A stretch of DNA of 63,095 bases from an uncultured Enterococcus sp. (GTDB lineage: Bacteria > Bacillota > Bacilli > Lactobacillales > Enterococcaceae). Of the stretch, positions 1 to 11,766 are shown piece by piece. Within the stretch, counting starts at the first letter, position 1. Each line of letters starts with the position of its first letter. A program made the translations under genes and the position numbers. Below the pieces are notes generated by a model. It searched no databases and was not told where the DNA came from. It saw only the letters and a program-made list of their open reading frames with translations. The stretch spans positions 1 to 63,095 of the forward strand of contig NZ_CAJYIS010000067.1 of assembly GCF_913775425.1 (NCBI RefSeq), read 5' to 3'.

Positions 1-869
1 CAGCTAAATTAGTTAAAGAATTACGCGACATGACAGGCGTAGGAATGATGGACGCAAAACGTGCATTAGTTGAAGTTGATGGCGACATCGATAAAGCTGT
101 AGATTTATTACGTGAAAAAGGAATGGCGAAAGCGGCTAAGAAAAATGACCGTATCGCTGCTGAAGGGTTAGCTTCAGTTGCTGTAGACGGAAACGTTGCA
201 GCAATCGTAGAAGTAAACTCAGAAACAGACTTCGTTTCTAAAAACGAAAAATTCCAAGAATTAGTGAAAGAAATCGCTGAATTAGTAGCGAAAAACAAAC
301 CTGCAGATTTAGAAGCAGCGATGGCAATGACAACTGCTAAAGGAACTGTAGAAACTGATTTAATCGAAGCAACACAAGTAATCGGTGAAAAAATCAGCTT
401 CCGTCGTTTCCACGTTGTAGAAAAAGGCGACAACCAAGCATTTGGTGGATACTTACACATGGGCGGACGTATTGCAGTATTAACTGTAATCGATGGCTCA
501 ACTGATTCAGACGTAGCGAAAGATGTTGCGATGCACGTTGCCGCAATCAACCCTCGTTATGTAAATGAAACACAAATTCCTCAAGAAGAATTAGATCACG
601 AAAAATCTGTTTTAACAGAACAAGCATTAAACGAAGGCAAACCTGCGAATATCGTTGAAAAAATGGTTGTTGGTCGTTTGAACAAATTTAAAGCTGAAAT
701 TTCATTAGTTGACCAACCATTCGTTAAAGATCCTGACTTAACAGTTGAAAAATACTTAGCGACTAAAGGTGCTACAGTTGTTTCATTCACTCGTTTTGAA
801 GTCGGCGAAGGAATCGAAAAACGCGAAGATAACTTTGTTGAAGAAGTTATGAGTCAAGTGAAAAAATAA
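1..869 (+). CDS. tsf: Elongation factor Ts (5' end outside window)
   Basis: EF-Ts is the nucleotide exchange factor that regenerates EF-Tu-GTP in the cytoplasm. The reading frame is already open at base 3 ([17 protein letters not shown]), so only the first few residues are missing. The N-terminal UBA-like segment ([13 protein letters not shown]) is followed by the family signature [10 protein letters not shown], which contacts EF-Tu, and then by the core domain. About 288 residues are visible, close to the usual 290 or so. A strong terminator follows, so pyrH has its own promoter. rpsB is expected just upstream, outside the window. Confidence 0.97.
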   Translation, partial: AKLVKELRDMTGVGMMDAKRALVEVDGDIDKAVDLLREKGMAKAAKKNDRIAAEGLASVAVDGNVAAIVEVNSETDFVSKNEKFQELVKEIAELVAKNKPADLEAAMAMTTAKGTVETDLIEATQVIGEKISFRRFHVVEKGDNQAFGGYLHMGGRIAVLTVIDGSTDSDVAKDVAMHVAAINPRYVNETQIPQEELDHEKSVLTEQALNEGKPANIVEKMVVGRLNKFKAEISLVDQPFVKDPDLTVEKYLATKGATVVSFTRFEVGEGIEKREDNFVEEVMSQVKK

Positions 870-888
870 TTCTGTTCTACAGAGCAGA

Positions 889-919
889 AGGGAACGCATA
901 TTTATGCGCTCCCTTTTTT
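889..919 (+). terminator. Rho-independent terminator after tsf
   Basis: The stem AGGGAACGCAT pairs with ATGCGCTCCCT across a short loop and is followed by a run of eight T. It ends the tsf transcript. Confidence 0.9.
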
Positions 920-966
920 TTGAGAATTTTCCTTGGGATAATTTCTAGGAAACTACTCATCAAACG

Positions 967-1745
<779 letters not shown>

Positions 1746-1747
1746 AA

Positions 1748-2305
1748 ATGGCAGATCAAATTTTAACAGATGCAAAAGCGAAAATGAAAAAAGCGGAAGA
1801 TAACTTACAACGTGAGTTAGGACAAATCCGTGCTGGACGTGCAAATGCTAGCTTATTAGACCGCGTATCGGTAGTGTATTACGGAGCACCAACTCCTGTG
1901 AATCAATTGGCATCCATTACGATCCCAGAAGCGCGTATCTTAATGATTACACCATTTGATAAATCATCGATCAAAGAAATCGAAAAAGCACTGATGGCAT
2001 CTGATATTGGGATTACACCAACTAGTGATGGAAATGTAATTCGTTTAGTAATTCCTCAATTAACAGAAGAACGTCGTAAAGAATTAGCTAAAGACGTGAA
2101 AAAAGCGGCTGAATCAGCAAAAGTAGCTGTTCGTAATGCACGTCGTGATGCATTAGATGCATACAAAAAACAAGAAAAAGCAAGTGATATCACAGAAGAT
2201 GATTTACGTGACGCAGAAAAAGCGGTTCAAACTGCAACAGACGACAGTATCAAAACAGTTGATAAAATCGCAGCAGATAAAGAACAAGAATTACTTGAAG
2301 TGTAA
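1748..2305 (+). CDS. frr: Ribosome recycling factor
   Basis: RRF splits the post-termination ribosome together with EF-G. The protein is 185 residues, the standard length, and shows the family's three-helix-bundle features: the [23 protein letters not shown] segment near residue 25, [25 protein letters not shown] in the small domain, and the charged C-terminal helix. It starts 2 bases after pyrH and ends just before a strong terminator, so pyrH-frr form a two-gene unit, the usual arrangement in Firmicutes. Confidence 0.97.
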   Translation: MADQILTDAKAKMKKAEDNLQRELGQIRAGRANASLLDRVSVVYYGAPTPVNQLASITIPEARILMITPFDKSSIKEIEKALMASDIGITPTSDGNVIRLVIPQLTEERRKELAKDVKKAAESAKVAVRNARRDALDAYKKQEKASDITEDDLRDAEKAVQTATDDSIKTVDKIAADKEQELLEV

Positions 2306-2310
2306 GAAAA

Positions 2311-2338
2311 AGGTGATCGTGTTCGATCACCTTTTTTT
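2311..2338 (+). terminator. Terminator after frr
   Basis: AGGTGATCG pairs with CGATCACCT across a GTGTT-type loop, followed by seven T. Confidence 0.9.
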
Positions 2339-2430
2339 CATGTAAAAAAACAGAGAACAATAGTCATTTTTTGTAGCCATTAAATTTCTGTGAATAATGT
2401 TTGGTTTTCATGGGCATTTTAAACGATTAT

Positions 2431-2439
2431 TGCTATAAT
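2431..2439 (+). promoter_or_regulatory. Extended -10 promoter for uppS-cdsA
   Basis: TGCTATAAT is a perfect extended -10 element (TGn plus TATAAT), 33 bases before the uppS start. No good -35 box is visible at 17 bases. The same TGCTATA(A/C)T pattern recurs before several other units in this window. Confidence 0.6.
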
Positions 2440-2472
2440 GAATAGACTAGTTATCTGATGGGAGCGACAAAT

Positions 2473-3273
2473 ATGTTACGATTTTTTCCACAAAAAAAGA
2501 ACTATTTAGCAGAAACTCGTGAACAGACATTTGATCATACATTGCCAATACCAGAGCATGTGGCGATTATTATGGATGGAAATGGACGTTGGGCACAAAA
2601 TCGCCGTCTTCCACGTGTTGCTGGACATAAAGAAGGCATGGAAACCGTAAAAAAAATCACACGTCACGCCTCACATTTAGGCGTAAAGGTATTGACGCTT
2701 TATGCGTTTTCGACTGAGAATTGGAAACGTCCGACAAATGAAGTCGATTTTTTAATGCAGTTACCAGTCGATTTTTTTGATAAGTTTGTCCCTGAATTGA
2801 TCAAAGAAAATGTAAAAGTCCATGTGATGGGGTATCAAGAGTTTTTGCCAAAGCATACGCTAGAAGCAGTAGAACGTGCGATTGAACAAACAAAACACAA
2901 TACAGGGATGATTTTGAACTTTGCGTTGAACTATGGTAGTCGCGCGGAAATCATTACAGCCATGCAACAAGTCTACACTGAAGTGGCTACGACGCATCAA
3001 GATGCCAGCAAAATTGATGAGGCATTATTTGAAAAACATTTAATGACTGGTTTTTTACCTGAAACGTTACGTGATCCTTCATTGTTGATTCGAACGAGTG
3101 GTGAAGAACGTATCAGTAACTTTTTGTTATGGCAAATCGCCTATTCAGAACTATTCTTTACAAAAGCCTATTGGCCAGATTTTGATGAGCGATTGTTAGA
3201 AGAAGCCATTGCGGTATATCAACAACGTGATCGCAGGTTTGGTGCGGTCAAGATCAAGGAGGATAAGGAATGA
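2473..3273 (+). CDS. uppS: Undecaprenyl diphosphate synthase
   Basis: This cis-prenyltransferase extends farnesyl diphosphate with isopentenyl diphosphate to make the C55 carrier lipid for peptidoglycan and other wall polymers. The diagnostic HVAIIMDGNGRWA (with the catalytic Asp and Arg) lies near residue 30, followed by RVAGHKEGM, the FSTENWKRP segment, and RTSGEERISNFLLWQ with YSELFF near the C-terminus. The ATG at 2473 is preferred over the in-frame ATG at 2458 because GGGAGCG lies between them as the ribosome binding site. This gives 266 residues. The stop overlaps the cdsA start by 4 bases. Confidence 0.96.
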   Translation: MLRFFPQKKNYLAETREQTFDHTLPIPEHVAIIMDGNGRWAQNRRLPRVAGHKEGMETVKKITRHASHLGVKVLTLYAFSTENWKRPTNEVDFLMQLPVDFFDKFVPELIKENVKVHVMGYQEFLPKHTLEAVERAIEQTKHNTGMILNFALNYGSRAEIITAMQQVYTEVATTHQDASKIDEALFEKHLMTGFLPETLRDPSLLIRTSGEERISNFLLWQIAYSELFFTKAYWPDFDERLLEEAIAVYQQRDRRFGAVKIKEDKE

Positions 3274-4076
3274 AACAACGGGTCATTACTGCTGTTGTGG
3301 CGCTGATTATTTTCTTACCCATCATCTTTTTTAATTTTGGTGGACAAGCAGTCAATTTATTAGCAGCTGTATTAGCAGTCGTCGGGGTATATGAATTATT
3401 TCGCATGAATCAATTAACGATTTTGAGCTTTGAAGGAGTCTTATCAGCTTTAGGGGCTGTCATATTGGTCTTACCAAAAGATCCTTACTTTGCATTTTTA
3501 GCAGATCAAACATCAAAATTTAGTCTTTTTTATTTCATTGTAATGGTATTACTGGGCATTTCAGTCGTGTCAAAGAACACTTATACAATCGATGAAGCCG
3601 CTTTTCCAGTATTGGTTAGTTTGTACGTCGGTGTTGGCTTTGAGACGTTTGCTTCAGCAAGAGCAAGTAGTTTAGTCGTGTTAATGTTTGGGCTATTGAT
3701 CGTATGGGCAACGGATATCGGTGCATATATGTTTGGTCGTAAGTATGGGACGAAAAAGCTTTGGCCGGAAATCTCACCAAACAAAACAATTGAAGGGGCG
3801 TTAGGCGGAATCGTAAGTGCGGTCGTCGTGGCCTTTGTTTATTTGATCTTATTTTCAGCAACTCGTTATTTCGGTCATGGATTTTTGATGATGTTGTTAT
3901 TGACCGTGATTTTATCTATTATCGGCCAGTTTGGTGATCTAGTAGAGTCAGCTTTCAAGCGTCATTATGGCGTTAAAGATTCGGGCAAGATCTTACCTGG
4001 ACATGGTGGGATTTTAGATCGTTTTGACAGTATGTTGTTTGTATTTCCGATGATGTATTTATTAGGAATCTTTTGA
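3270..4076 (+). CDS. cdsA: Phosphatidate cytidylyltransferase
   Basis: CdsA makes CDP-diacylglycerol from phosphatidic acid and CTP, the branch point of phospholipid synthesis, in the membrane. The 268-residue protein is almost entirely hydrophobic helices. Its C-terminal signature is visible as SPNKTIEGALGG followed by GQFGDLVESAFKRHYGVKDSGKILPGHGGILDRFDS, which carries the conserved metal-binding Asp residues. It overlaps uppS by ATGA, indicating translational coupling. A terminator follows directly, so rseP is transcribed separately. Confidence 0.96.
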   Translation: MKQRVITAVVALIIFLPIIFFNFGGQAVNLLAAVLAVVGVYELFRMNQLTILSFEGVLSALGAVILVLPKDPYFAFLADQTSKFSLFYFIVMVLLGISVVSKNTYTIDEAAFPVLVSLYVGVGFETFASARASSLVVLMFGLLIVWATDIGAYMFGRKYGTKKLWPEISPNKTIEGALGGIVSAVVVAFVYLILFSATRYFGHGFLMMLLLTVILSIIGQFGDLVESAFKRHYGVKDSGKILPGHGGILDRFDSMLFVFPMMYLLGIF

Positions 4077-4077
4077 T

Positions 4078-4110
4078 AAATCTAGTGCGTGCACTAGATT
4101 TATTTTTTTA
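4078..4110 (+). terminator. Terminator after cdsA
   Basis: AAATCTAGTGC pairs perfectly with GCACTAGATTT and is followed by a T-rich tail. Confidence 0.88.
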
Positions 4111-4218
4111 CGAAAGTTAAATTCTTGTTACAAAATAGACAAGTCGGTAAAGAAGAATTGAACTGTGCTAAAATAAACAGTAAGTTCTGATACTGAACAT
4201 GAGAAACGAGGATGGTAA

Positions 4219-5484
4219 ATGAAAGCTTTATTAGTATTTTTATTGATATTTTCCGTTGTGGTAGTGGTCCACGAATTTGGTCATTTTTATTTTGCAAAAC
4301 GTGCAGGGATTTTGGTTCGCGAATTTGCGATCGGGATGGGACCTAAAATCTATTCTCACCGTGGAAAAGATGGAACGCTCTATACGATAAGATTGCTTCC
4401 TTTAGGTGGATATGTACGAATGGCAGGTTTTGAAGAAGAAGAAGAATTAAAGCCTGGGATGGTCGTTGGTCTGGTTACCGATAAAGATGAGCACGTGCTA
4501 AAAATCAATACAAGTAAAAAAGTCAATTTGACACAAGCGATCCCTTTAGAAATTACGCAATATGACTTGCTTGATCAGTTGACAATTACGGGATTTGTTA
4601 ATGGGAACGAACAAGACGAGCAAACATTTACCGTGAGTAAGACGGCAACGATCATTGAAGAAGATGGTACTGAGCTAAGAATTGCACCAAGGGAAGTTCA
4701 ATTCCAATCGGCCAAATTATGGCAACGTATGCTGACGAATTTCGCAGGTCCGATGAATAATTTCATTTTATCATTTGTTATTTTTACGGTGTTGGCTTTT
4801 GCTCAAGGTGGTGTTCAAGATCTCAACTCTACAGTAATTAGTGGTGTCGGATCAGACACTCCTGCACAAGCAGCAGGACTAAAAGCTGGTGATAAGATCA
4901 CGAAGATCAATGATACGACAGTGACAGATTGGGCAGAACTCACGCAAGCGATCCAAGCAGCAGATGATCAAACACTGACAATTCAATATGAGCAAGCAGA
5001 TCAGACCAAAGAAGCTACTGTAACGCCAAAAAAAGTAGAACAAAATGGACAAACGCTCTATCAAATTGGTATTTCTGCACCGATCAATACAAGTACGTCT
5101 GCGAAACTAATTGGTGGCGTGACGATGAGTATCCAAAGTTTTACTCGGATCATTAAAGCCCTGGGATCTTTAATTCAAAACTTTAGTTTGGATAAATTAG
5201 GTGGCCCAGTAGCTATTTTCGAAATCTCTTCGCAAGCAGCTACGCAAGGATGGATGACCGTATTAAGTGTTATGGGATTGATCTCAATGAATCTAGGTAT
5301 TTTTAATCTATTGCCGATCCCAGCTTTAGACGGTGGAAAACTGGTATTAAACGTTATTGAAGGTGTACGAGGAAAACCGTTGAGTCAAGAAAAAGAAGGC
5401 ATCATTACGTTGATAGGGTTTGGTTTAATGATGGTATTGATGGTGTTAGTCACTTGGAACGATATTCAACGATTCTTCTTTTAA
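4219..5484 (+). CDS. rseP: RseP/Eep-type site-2 protease
   Basis: This membrane-embedded zinc metalloprotease cleaves transmembrane segments such as anti-sigma factors and signal peptides; the enterococcal member Eep is known for releasing sex-pheromone peptides. The zinc motif HEFGH is at residues 18-22 in the first membrane helix. A PDZ domain (roughly 200-270, SDTPAQAAGLKAGDKITKIN) follows, and the second metal-ligand motif NLLPIPALDGGK lies in a C-terminal helix. Length 421 is typical. The proS-like gene follows after 24 bases, which is the standard Firmicutes order. Confidence 0.95.
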   Translation: MKALLVFLLIFSVVVVVHEFGHFYFAKRAGILVREFAIGMGPKIYSHRGKDGTLYTIRLLPLGGYVRMAGFEEEEELKPGMVVGLVTDKDEHVLKINTSKKVNLTQAIPLEITQYDLLDQLTITGFVNGNEQDEQTFTVSKTATIIEEDGTELRIAPREVQFQSAKLWQRMLTNFAGPMNNFILSFVIFTVLAFAQGGVQDLNSTVISGVGSDTPAQAAGLKAGDKITKINDTTVTDWAELTQAIQAADDQTLTIQYEQADQTKEATVTPKKVEQNGQTLYQIGISAPINTSTSAKLIGGVTMSIQSFTRIIKALGSLIQNFSLDKLGGPVAIFEISSQAATQGWMTVLSVMGLISMNLGIFNLLPIPALDGGKLVLNVIEGVRGKPLSQEKEGIITLIGFGLMMVLMVLVTWNDIQRFFF

Positions 5485-5508
5485 AATGGGGAAAATGAAG
5501 GAGTAAAG

Positions 5509-7179
5509 ATGAAGCAGTCAAAACTATTGATTCCAACGCGACACTGTGCTGAAGAGATCGACACGATCAGTGAGCGTTTGTTGGTTCAAGCAGGGTATGT
5601 GACAAAGTTAGCAACAGGAATCTACGCCTATCTGCCACTAGCAGAACGCGTAATCGAAAAGATCAGTCAAGTGATCGAACAAGAACTCAGTACACGAAAT
5701 AGTATCAAAATGCGCATGCCAAATCTATTGCCACAAGAATATTCATTAGAAGAGTGTGCTAGTCAAGCAAGTGAGAATCTTTTTTCAGTAAATGATGCTG
5801 CAAGCGAAACCTATATGCTCGCACCAGCACACGAACGTTCATTTATGGAACTGATCATGAAAGAAGTACGATCGTATAAAGAATTGCCACTTTCGTTATT
5901 TCAAACGCAAATGAAGTATCGTGATGAAGCAAAAAAACAACGAGGATTGATCGATAGTCGTGAATTTTTAATGACAGACGTCTATTCTTTTCATGCTGAC
6001 CAAGCAAGTTTAGATCAATTTTATCGGGAGATGGAAGAGAGTTTAGAACGCATCTTAATAAAATGCGGACTATCGTTTAAAGTCGTCAATGGTGCAAGCA
6101 AACGAATCGGTGCACGTGCACTGAGAGAATTTTTGATTCCAACACCAATCGGACAAAAAATCTTTTGCTATGCGAGTGAAGGCGCATATGCTGCGACTTT
6201 GGCGGTTGCTACAAGTGATACCATCACAAAAAAATCACATGCAACGTATCAACCATTAGAGAAAACGACTATCTTCGATCTACAAGAAGCTCCTTTAGAT
6301 CAGACGATCAAACCGCTCTTTTATTTGATCAATGAAACGATTGTCGTCTTGTTATTGCGTGCAGATCACTTATTAAATGAAGAAAAAGTAAAACATTTTT
6401 TTCAGCAAAAACAAATCACGGCATTAGGTGAGCAAGAACTGCTTGATTTGATTCCTGATTTTAACGATAAAGAGATCTTTGAGATTATTGCGCGTTTTGA
6501 GGTCTTCGCTGATCCAAGTTTGGCTGATCTGGTCAATGCACAATTGAGCAGCCATACGCTCGATTTGGCTTATCGCCATGTAAATTTTGGTCGTGAGCTT
6601 ATCGTGACACAATTTTTTGATATGCAATTGGTCAAAGAAGGCGATCTAGCACCTAATGGACAAGGGATTTTACATTTTGATCGTGGGATTTCTGTTGCCC
6701 AAATGACAAAATTAGCACCTGCATATGCGAGTCAAGTCGGTGCTGTTTTTCTAGATGATCAAGCACAAACGCAAACCTTGAATATGGGCTATTATGGAAT
6801 AGGGCTTACACGGGTATTTGCTTTGATCGTCGAAATGTATGCCAGTGAAGGAAAGATGTGTTGGCCACAAGTAATCGCACCTTTTGATGTCCACATCCTA
6901 CCTTTAGATATTCATGACCCTTTTCAAGTAGAGCTTGCCAAACAATTAGCACGTGAGTTAGAACAAGCAGGGTATGATCTATTAATTGACGATCGTGACG
7001 TTGAGGCGACGACGAAACAACAAGATGCATCACTGATCGGTTGTCCGATTCAATGTACGATCAGCAACAAAGCTGTAGAGGGAGTTATTGAATTGGAAAT
7101 CAAGGCAAAACAAGCGATACTAGAAGTTCGGAAAGAAGAAGTTTTGTCTACCTTGTCGATTTTGTTACAATCAGAATAA
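5509..7179 (+). CDS. Highly divergent prolyl-tRNA synthetase-like protein
   Basis: ProRS charges tRNA-Pro with proline. This 556-residue protein follows the bacterial ProRS plan: catalytic core, inserted editing domain (about 235-385), then core and anticodon-binding domain. It sits at the canonical rseP-proS-polC position. Conserved: N-terminal [10 protein letters not shown], class II motif 2 YRDE (137-140), [19 protein letters not shown], and motif 3 GIG...R (430-435). Changed: the proline-binding THEE is AHER (107-110), the GLLRGREF stretch is GLIDSREF, the MGCYGIG Cys is Tyr428, the DDRKERPGVKF segment reads [13 protein letters not shown], and the GSLGP loop of the editing domain is not recognisable. 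It may be a diverged sole ProRS, a paralogue with new specificity, or a decaying copy. The frame is intact. Confidence 0.75.
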   Translation: MKQSKLLIPTRHCAEEIDTISERLLVQAGYVTKLATGIYAYLPLAERVIEKISQVIEQELSTRNSIKMRMPNLLPQEYSLEECASQASENLFSVNDAASETYMLAPAHERSFMELIMKEVRSYKELPLSLFQTQMKYRDEAKKQRGLIDSREFLMTDVYSFHADQASLDQFYREMEESLERILIKCGLSFKVVNGASKRIGARALREFLIPTPIGQKIFCYASEGAYAATLAVATSDTITKKSHATYQPLEKTTIFDLQEAPLDQTIKPLFYLINETIVVLLLRADHLLNEEKVKHFFQQKQITALGEQELLDLIPDFNDKEIFEIIARFEVFADPSLADLVNAQLSSHTLDLAYRHVNFGRELIVTQFFDMQLVKEGDLAPNGQGILHFDRGISVAQMTKLAPAYASQVGAVFLDDQAQTQTLNMGYYGIGLTRVFALIVEMYASEGKMCWPQVIAPFDVHILPLDIHDPFQVELAKQLARELEQAGYDLLIDDRDVEATTKQQDASLIGCPIQCTISNKAVEGVIELEIKAKQAILEVRKEEVLSTLSILLQSE

Positions 7180-7180
7180 G

Positions 7181-7215
7181 AAACTAGAAAGAGTTCGACT
7201 CTTTCTAGTTTTTTT
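7181..7215 (+). terminator. Terminator after the proS-like gene
   Basis: AAACTAGAAAGAG pairs with CTCTTTCTAGTTT across TTCGA, followed by a T run. It separates the proS-like gene from polC. Confidence 0.9.
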
Positions 7216-7279
7216 GTTGAAACATGCTATACTGAAAGAACGCGGAATTTGCAAAAAAAGAATCAAGGAGGGAATTTTT

Positions 7280-10200
7280 TTGGCGGAAACACAAGAAAGA
7301 TTTAAAGTATTATTGGAGCAAATCCAACTGCCACTTGCTGATCAGCAGCATCCCTTAATGCAAGATGCACATATCACAGAAGTATTCGTCCATACGCAAT
7401 CCAAGCATTGGGCCTTTCATTTTTTATTTGACGATCTTTTGCCAGTCGACTTATATCAACGGTTCGTCCAGCATTTAGAACTTGCGTTTAAAGAGATTGC
7501 GACGGTAAGTGTCACGATTGCTTGTCAAGAAGCTACGGTGACAAAGGAATTGATCGAAGCATACTGGTCAACTGTCTTATTACAAAAAAATTGTGAAACA
7601 CCATTTGTACAACGGGTAGTAGCCAATCAACCGATTACATATGAAAACAATCAACTGACTGTTTTAGTGAGCAATGAATCGGTCATACCGATGTTGACTC
7701 AACAGTATTTTCCACTGATCCAACAAAACTATGTGGCATTAGGTTTTCCTAAGTTAAAACTTGTTGCAACGGTCGACACTAAACAAGCGACCGAGGAATT
7801 GCGTGCTCATCAAGAACGGATGCAAGCGCAACAAGAAGAAGCGATGCGTCAAGCGGCACAATCGATCGCAGCGCATGAACAAAAGAAAAAAGAAGAACCA
7901 AAACAAGCTTTGTCTGGTCCAATCGTTTTAGGACGCAATATTCCTAAAGATGAGGCCATTATGCCTATGGGCAATATTTTAGAAGAAGAGCGACGCATTA
8001 CGATCGAAGGCTATGTATTTGATACCGAAGTACGTGAATTGCGTTCAAAACGAAAAATTTTAATTTTGAAAATGACCGATTATACCTCTTCTTTTATCGT
8101 GAAAAAGTTCTCGAACAATGAAACAGATGAACAAATGTTTGAAGCAATCAAAAAAGGAAGTTGGCTAAGAGTTCGTGGAAGTATCCAAGAAGATACTTTT
8201 ATGCGCGATTTGGTTATGAACGCGCAAGATATTTGTGAAGTGAAACATGAAAGTCGTAAAGATTATGCACCTGAAGGCCAAAAGCGGGTGGAATTGCATG
8301 TTCATAGTAATATGAGTCAAATGGATGCGACCAATTCAATCAAAGATTATGTGAACCAAGCAGCAAAATGGGGACATAAAGCGATCGCGATCACTGATCA
8401 CGGCGGAGCACAATCATTCCCAGATGCCCATCATGCTGCGAAAAGCGCGGGAATCAAAATGATTTATGGTGTTGAAGCCAATATTGTAGATGATGGTGTA
8501 CAAGTGGCTTATAATCCTCAAGCTGTCGATTTAAACAATGCGACGTATATCGTATTCGACGTGGAGACAACTGGACTGTCAGCTGTCTACAACTCAATCA
8601 TTGAATTAGCAGCAGTGAAAATGCACAAAGGCAATATCGAAGCATCATTTGATGAATTCATCGATCCAGGACATCCACTATCTAAGACGACAGTCGATTT
8701 AACCGGGATCACAGATGAGATGGTTCGTGGTTCGAAAAGTGAAGAAGAAGTATTGCGTCTCTTTCGTGAATTTTCAGAAGGTGCGATTTTAGTCGCTCAT
8801 AACGCGTCGTTTGATATGGGATTTTTAAATACTAGCTATAAGAAGTACGGCATTCCAGAAGCAGATAATCCGGTTATCGATACGCTAGAGCTTGCGCGTT
8901 ATCTCTATCCACAGTTTAAACGTTTTGGATTAGGGGTATTGACAAAAAAATTCGGCGTTAGCTTAGAACAACATCACCGAGCGATTTATGACGCGGAAGC
9001 AACGGCACATTTAGCATGGATCTTTATCAAAGAAGCGATGGATAAGCATCAAATGCTCTTACATCAAGAGTTGAATCGACATGTTGGTGGCGAGAACAGT
9101 TACAAATCGGCTCGTCCATTTCATGCAACACTTTTGGTTCAAACACAAGCAGGATTAAAAAATCTATTTAAATTGATTTCGATGTCCAATATCGATTATT
9201 TTCATGATAAAGTTCCACGAATCACACGTTCAGAATTAACGAAATTGCGCGAAGGGATCTTGGTCGGTAGTGGTTGTGACAAAGGGGAAGTTTTTGTTGC
9301 GATGATGCAAAAAGGGGTCGAGGCTGCAGAAAAATTAGCAGAGTTCTACGATTATATCGAGATCATGCCAAAACCAGTTTATGCTCATTTGATCGAACAA
9401 GAATTAGTAAAAGGCGAAGAAGATCTAGAAGAAATCATTCAAAATCTAGTCGATATCGGTCAAAAATTAAACAAACCTGTGATCGCAACCGGAAATGTGC
9501 ACTATTTGAATGAAGAAGATGCGATTTATCGTAAAATTTTGATCAATTCGATGGGAGGAGCCAATCCTCTAAACCGTCACAGTTTACCAAAAGTCCATTT
9601 TCGAACGACCGATGAAATGTTGACCGAATTTCAATTTTTAGGAAATGATCTTGCCCAAGAAGTCATCGTTGATGCACCGAACGCTTTAGTTGAACAGTGC
9701 GAAGAAGTCATTCCGGTAAAAAATGAATTGTATACCCCGAAAATTCCAGGATCAGAAGAAGAAATTACGGAATTGAGTTATTCTAAGGCTAAAGAACTCT
9801 ACGGTGATCCTCTACCAGATGTTGTACAAAAACGTTTGGAAAAAGAATTGAATTCGATTATCGGTAATGGCTTTTCCGTGATCTATTTGATTTCTCAAAA
9901 ACTGGTGCATAAGAGTAATGAAGACGGGTACTTAGTTGGTTCGCGTGGCTCTGTAGGATCGAGTTTTGTCGCGACGATGACAGGGATTACAGAAGTGAAT
10001 CCTTTAGCTCCACATTATTATTGTCCGGATTGTCAATATTCAGAGTTTTATGAAGACGGGACATTTGGTTCTGGTTTTGATATGCCAGAAAAAGACTGCC
10101 CAACGTGTGGCAGTCATTTGAAAAAAGATGGTCATGATATCCCGTTTGAAACCTTTTTAGGATTCCATGGTGATAAAGTGCCCGATATCGATTTGAACTT

Positions 10201-11611
10201 TTCTGGAGAATACCAACCACAAGCGCATAATTATACGAAAGTATTGTTTGGAGAAGACTATGTCTATCGAGCTGGAACGATCGGTACGGTAGCTGATAAA
10301 ACGGCGTATGGTTTTGTGAAAGGGTACGAACGTGATCATAATCTACATTTTAGAGGCGCAGAGATCGACCGTCTAGCCAAAGGGGCAACTGGTGTGAAAC
10401 GGACGACTGGACAGCATCCAGGGGGAATCATTGTTATCCCTGACTATATGGATGTCTATGATTTTACGCCGATCCAATATCCTGCTGATGATGTCAATTC
10501 AGAATGGAAAACGACCCATTTTGATTTCCATTCGATCCATGACAATATTTTAAAACTAGATATTCTAGGACACGATGATCCAACCGTGATCCGAATGTTA
10601 CAAGATCTATCTGGGATCGATCCTAAAACGATTCCGACTGACGATCCAGAAGTGATGCGGATTTTTGAAGGAACTGAAATCTTAGGAGTGACACCTGAGC
10701 AGATCTATTCTAAAACAGGAACGCTAGGTATTCCAGAATTTGGTACACGTTTTGTTCGCGGAATGTTAGAACAAACCCATCCTTCGACATTTGCAGAATT
10801 ATTACAGATCTCTGGATTATCTCATGGAACGGACGTATGGCTAGGAAATGCTGAAGAATTGATCCGTCGTGGGGAATCGACATTGGCTAATGTAATCGGG
10901 TGTCGTGATGATATCATGGTCTATTTGATCCATGCTGGTCTTGATGATGGCTTAGCCTTTAAAATTATGGAAAGTGTCCGTAAGGGAAAAGGGATCCCTG
11001 ATGATTGGCAAGAAGAGATGCGTAAACAAGATGTACCGGAATGGTATATCGAGTCGTGTTTGAAAATCAAATACATGTTCCCTAAAGCCCATGCGGCAGC
11101 ATACGTTTTGATGGCATTGCGAGTAGCGTATTTCAAAGTGTATTTTCCTATTTTATATTATTGTGCGTATTTTTCAGTACGAGCGGATGATTTCGATTTA
11201 GTCGCAATGAGTAAAGGAAAAGATGCGGTCAAAGAACGAATGAAAGAAATCACGGATAAAGGCTTAGATGCTTCGACAAAAGAAAAAAATCTGTTGACAG
11301 TATTGGAGCTATGTAATGAAATGTTAGAACGTGGTTTCGAATTTGGAATGATCGATTTGTACAAGTCAGATGCTGAGAATTTTGTGATTGACGGCAACCG
11401 ATTACTGGCTCCGTTTCGCGCGGTCCCAAGTTTAGGGTTAAGTGTGGCCAAACAAATCGTTGAAGCACGAAAAGATGGTCCATTTTTATCAAAAGAAGAC
11501 TTGGCGAATCGTGGAAAAGTATCGAAGACATTGATCGAATATATGACAGACAATGGTGTATTAAAAGATTTACCAGATGAAAATCAGTTGAGTCTATTCG
11601 ATATGTTTTAA
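7280..11611 (+). CDS. polC: DNA polymerase III subunit alpha, Gram-positive PolC type
   Basis: PolC is the replicative polymerase of low-GC Firmicutes, with its own proofreading exonuclease. Domains in order: N-terminal region, OB fold (around [15 protein letters not shown]), PHP domain beginning [16 protein letters not shown], DnaQ-like exonuclease inserted in it (FDVETTGLS ... [10 protein letters not shown] ... [11 protein letters not shown]), PHP continuation, then the C-family polymerase with a zinc-binding segment (CPDC ... CPTCG) and the catalytic [13 protein letters not shown], and an HhH-containing tail ending in SLFDMF. The TTG at 7280 is chosen because AAGGAGG at 7266-7272 lies 7 bases upstream. 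That gives 1443 residues, the normal length. Confidence 0.97.
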   Translation: MAETQERFKVLLEQIQLPLADQQHPLMQDAHITEVFVHTQSKHWAFHFLFDDLLPVDLYQRFVQHLELAFKEIATVSVTIACQEATVTKELIEAYWSTVLLQKNCETPFVQRVVANQPITYENNQLTVLVSNESVIPMLTQQYFPLIQQNYVALGFPKLKLVATVDTKQATEELRAHQERMQAQQEEAMRQAAQSIAAHEQKKKEEPKQALSGPIVLGRNIPKDEAIMPMGNILEEERRITIEGYVFDTEVRELRSKRKILILKMTDYTSSFIVKKFSNNETDEQMFEAIKKGSWLRVRGSIQEDTFMRDLVMNAQDICEVKHESRKDYAPEGQKRVELHVHSNMSQMDATNSIKDYVNQAAKWGHKAIAITDHGGAQSFPDAHHAAKSAGIKMIYGVEANIVDDGVQVAYNPQAVDLNNATYIVFDVETTGLSAVYNSIIELAAVKMHKGNIEASFDEFIDPGHPLSKTTVDLTGITDEMVRGSKSEEEVLRLFREFSEGAILVAHNASFDMGFLNTSYKKYGIPEADNPVIDTLELARYLYPQFKRFGLGVLTKKFGVSLEQHHRAIYDAEATAHLAWIFIKEAMDKHQMLLHQELNRHVGGENSYKSARPFHATLLVQTQAGLKNLFKLISMSNIDYFHDKVPRITRSELTKLREGILVGSGCDKGEVFVAMMQKGVEAAEKLAEFYDYIEIMPKPVYAHLIEQELVKGEEDLEEIIQNLVDIGQKLNKPVIATGNVHYLNEEDAIYRKILINSMGGANPLNRHSLPKVHFRTTDEMLTEFQFLGNDLAQEVIVDAPNALVEQCEEVIPVKNELYTPKIPGSEEEITELSYSKAKELYGDPLPDVVQKRLEKELNSIIGNGFSVIYLISQKLVHKSNEDGYLVGSRGSVGSSFVATMTGITEVNPLAPHYYCPDCQYSEFYEDGTFGSGFDMPEKDCPTCGSHLKKDGHDIPFETFLGFHGDKVPDIDLNFSGEYQPQAHNYTKVLFGEDYVYRAGTIGTVADKTAYGFVKGYERDHNLHFRGAEIDRLAKGATGVKRTTGQHPGGIIVIPDYMDVYDFTPIQYPADDVNSEWKTTHFDFHSIHDNILKLDILGHDDPTVIRMLQDLSGIDPKTIPTDDPEVMRIFEGTEILGVTPEQIYSKTGTLGIPEFGTRFVRGMLEQTHPSTFAELLQISGLSHGTDVWLGNAEELIRRGESTLANVIGCRDDIMVYLIHAGLDDGLAFKIMESVRKGKGIPDDWQEEMRKQDVPEWYIESCLKIKYMFPKAHAAAYVLMALRVAYFKVYFPILYYCAYFSVRADDFDLVAMSKGKDAVKERMKEITDKGLDASTKEKNLLTVLELCNEMLERGFEFGMIDLYKSDAENFVIDGNRLLAPFRAVPSLGLSVAKQIVEARKDGPFLSKEDLANRGKVSKTLIEYMTDNGVLKDLPDENQLSLFDMF

Positions 11612-11716
11612 AAAGAGGCTGTGACAGAAGTAGTCAGCTCTAATAAGCCGCATCATTTCGATAATAGTGTTATCTATTTCGGTCATGATGCGGCTTATTT
11701 AAGTAACAGCTACTTC
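11612..11716 (+). repeat. Structured dispersed repeat, copy A
   Basis: Directly after the polC stop begins AAAGAGGCTGTGACAGAAG, then perfect 15-base arms AATAAGCCGCATCAT / ATGATGCGGCTTATT enclosing a further pairing loop, then CTACTTCT, which pairs with AGAAGTAG near the start. A second copy in the opposite orientation lies at 51758-51872. RNA from either strand would fold into a long hairpin. Confidence 0.85.
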
Positions 11717-11727
11717 TAGAACACATA

Positions 11728-11766
11728 AAAAGAAGCCATGGCAGATTTTTGCCATAGCTTCTTTTT
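11728..11766. terminator. Bidirectional terminator between polC and rlmD
   Basis: AAGAAGCCATGGCA pairs with TGCCATAGCTTCTT with one mismatch. It is flanked by A and T runs, so it can end transcripts from both convergent genes. It reaches the rlmD stop codon. Confidence 0.8.

Noticed and set aside
11643-11698. Insertion sequence or CRISPR-like repeat
   Set aside because: No transposase frame, no regular spacer pattern and only two copies in the window; it is described as a structured dispersed repeat instead.
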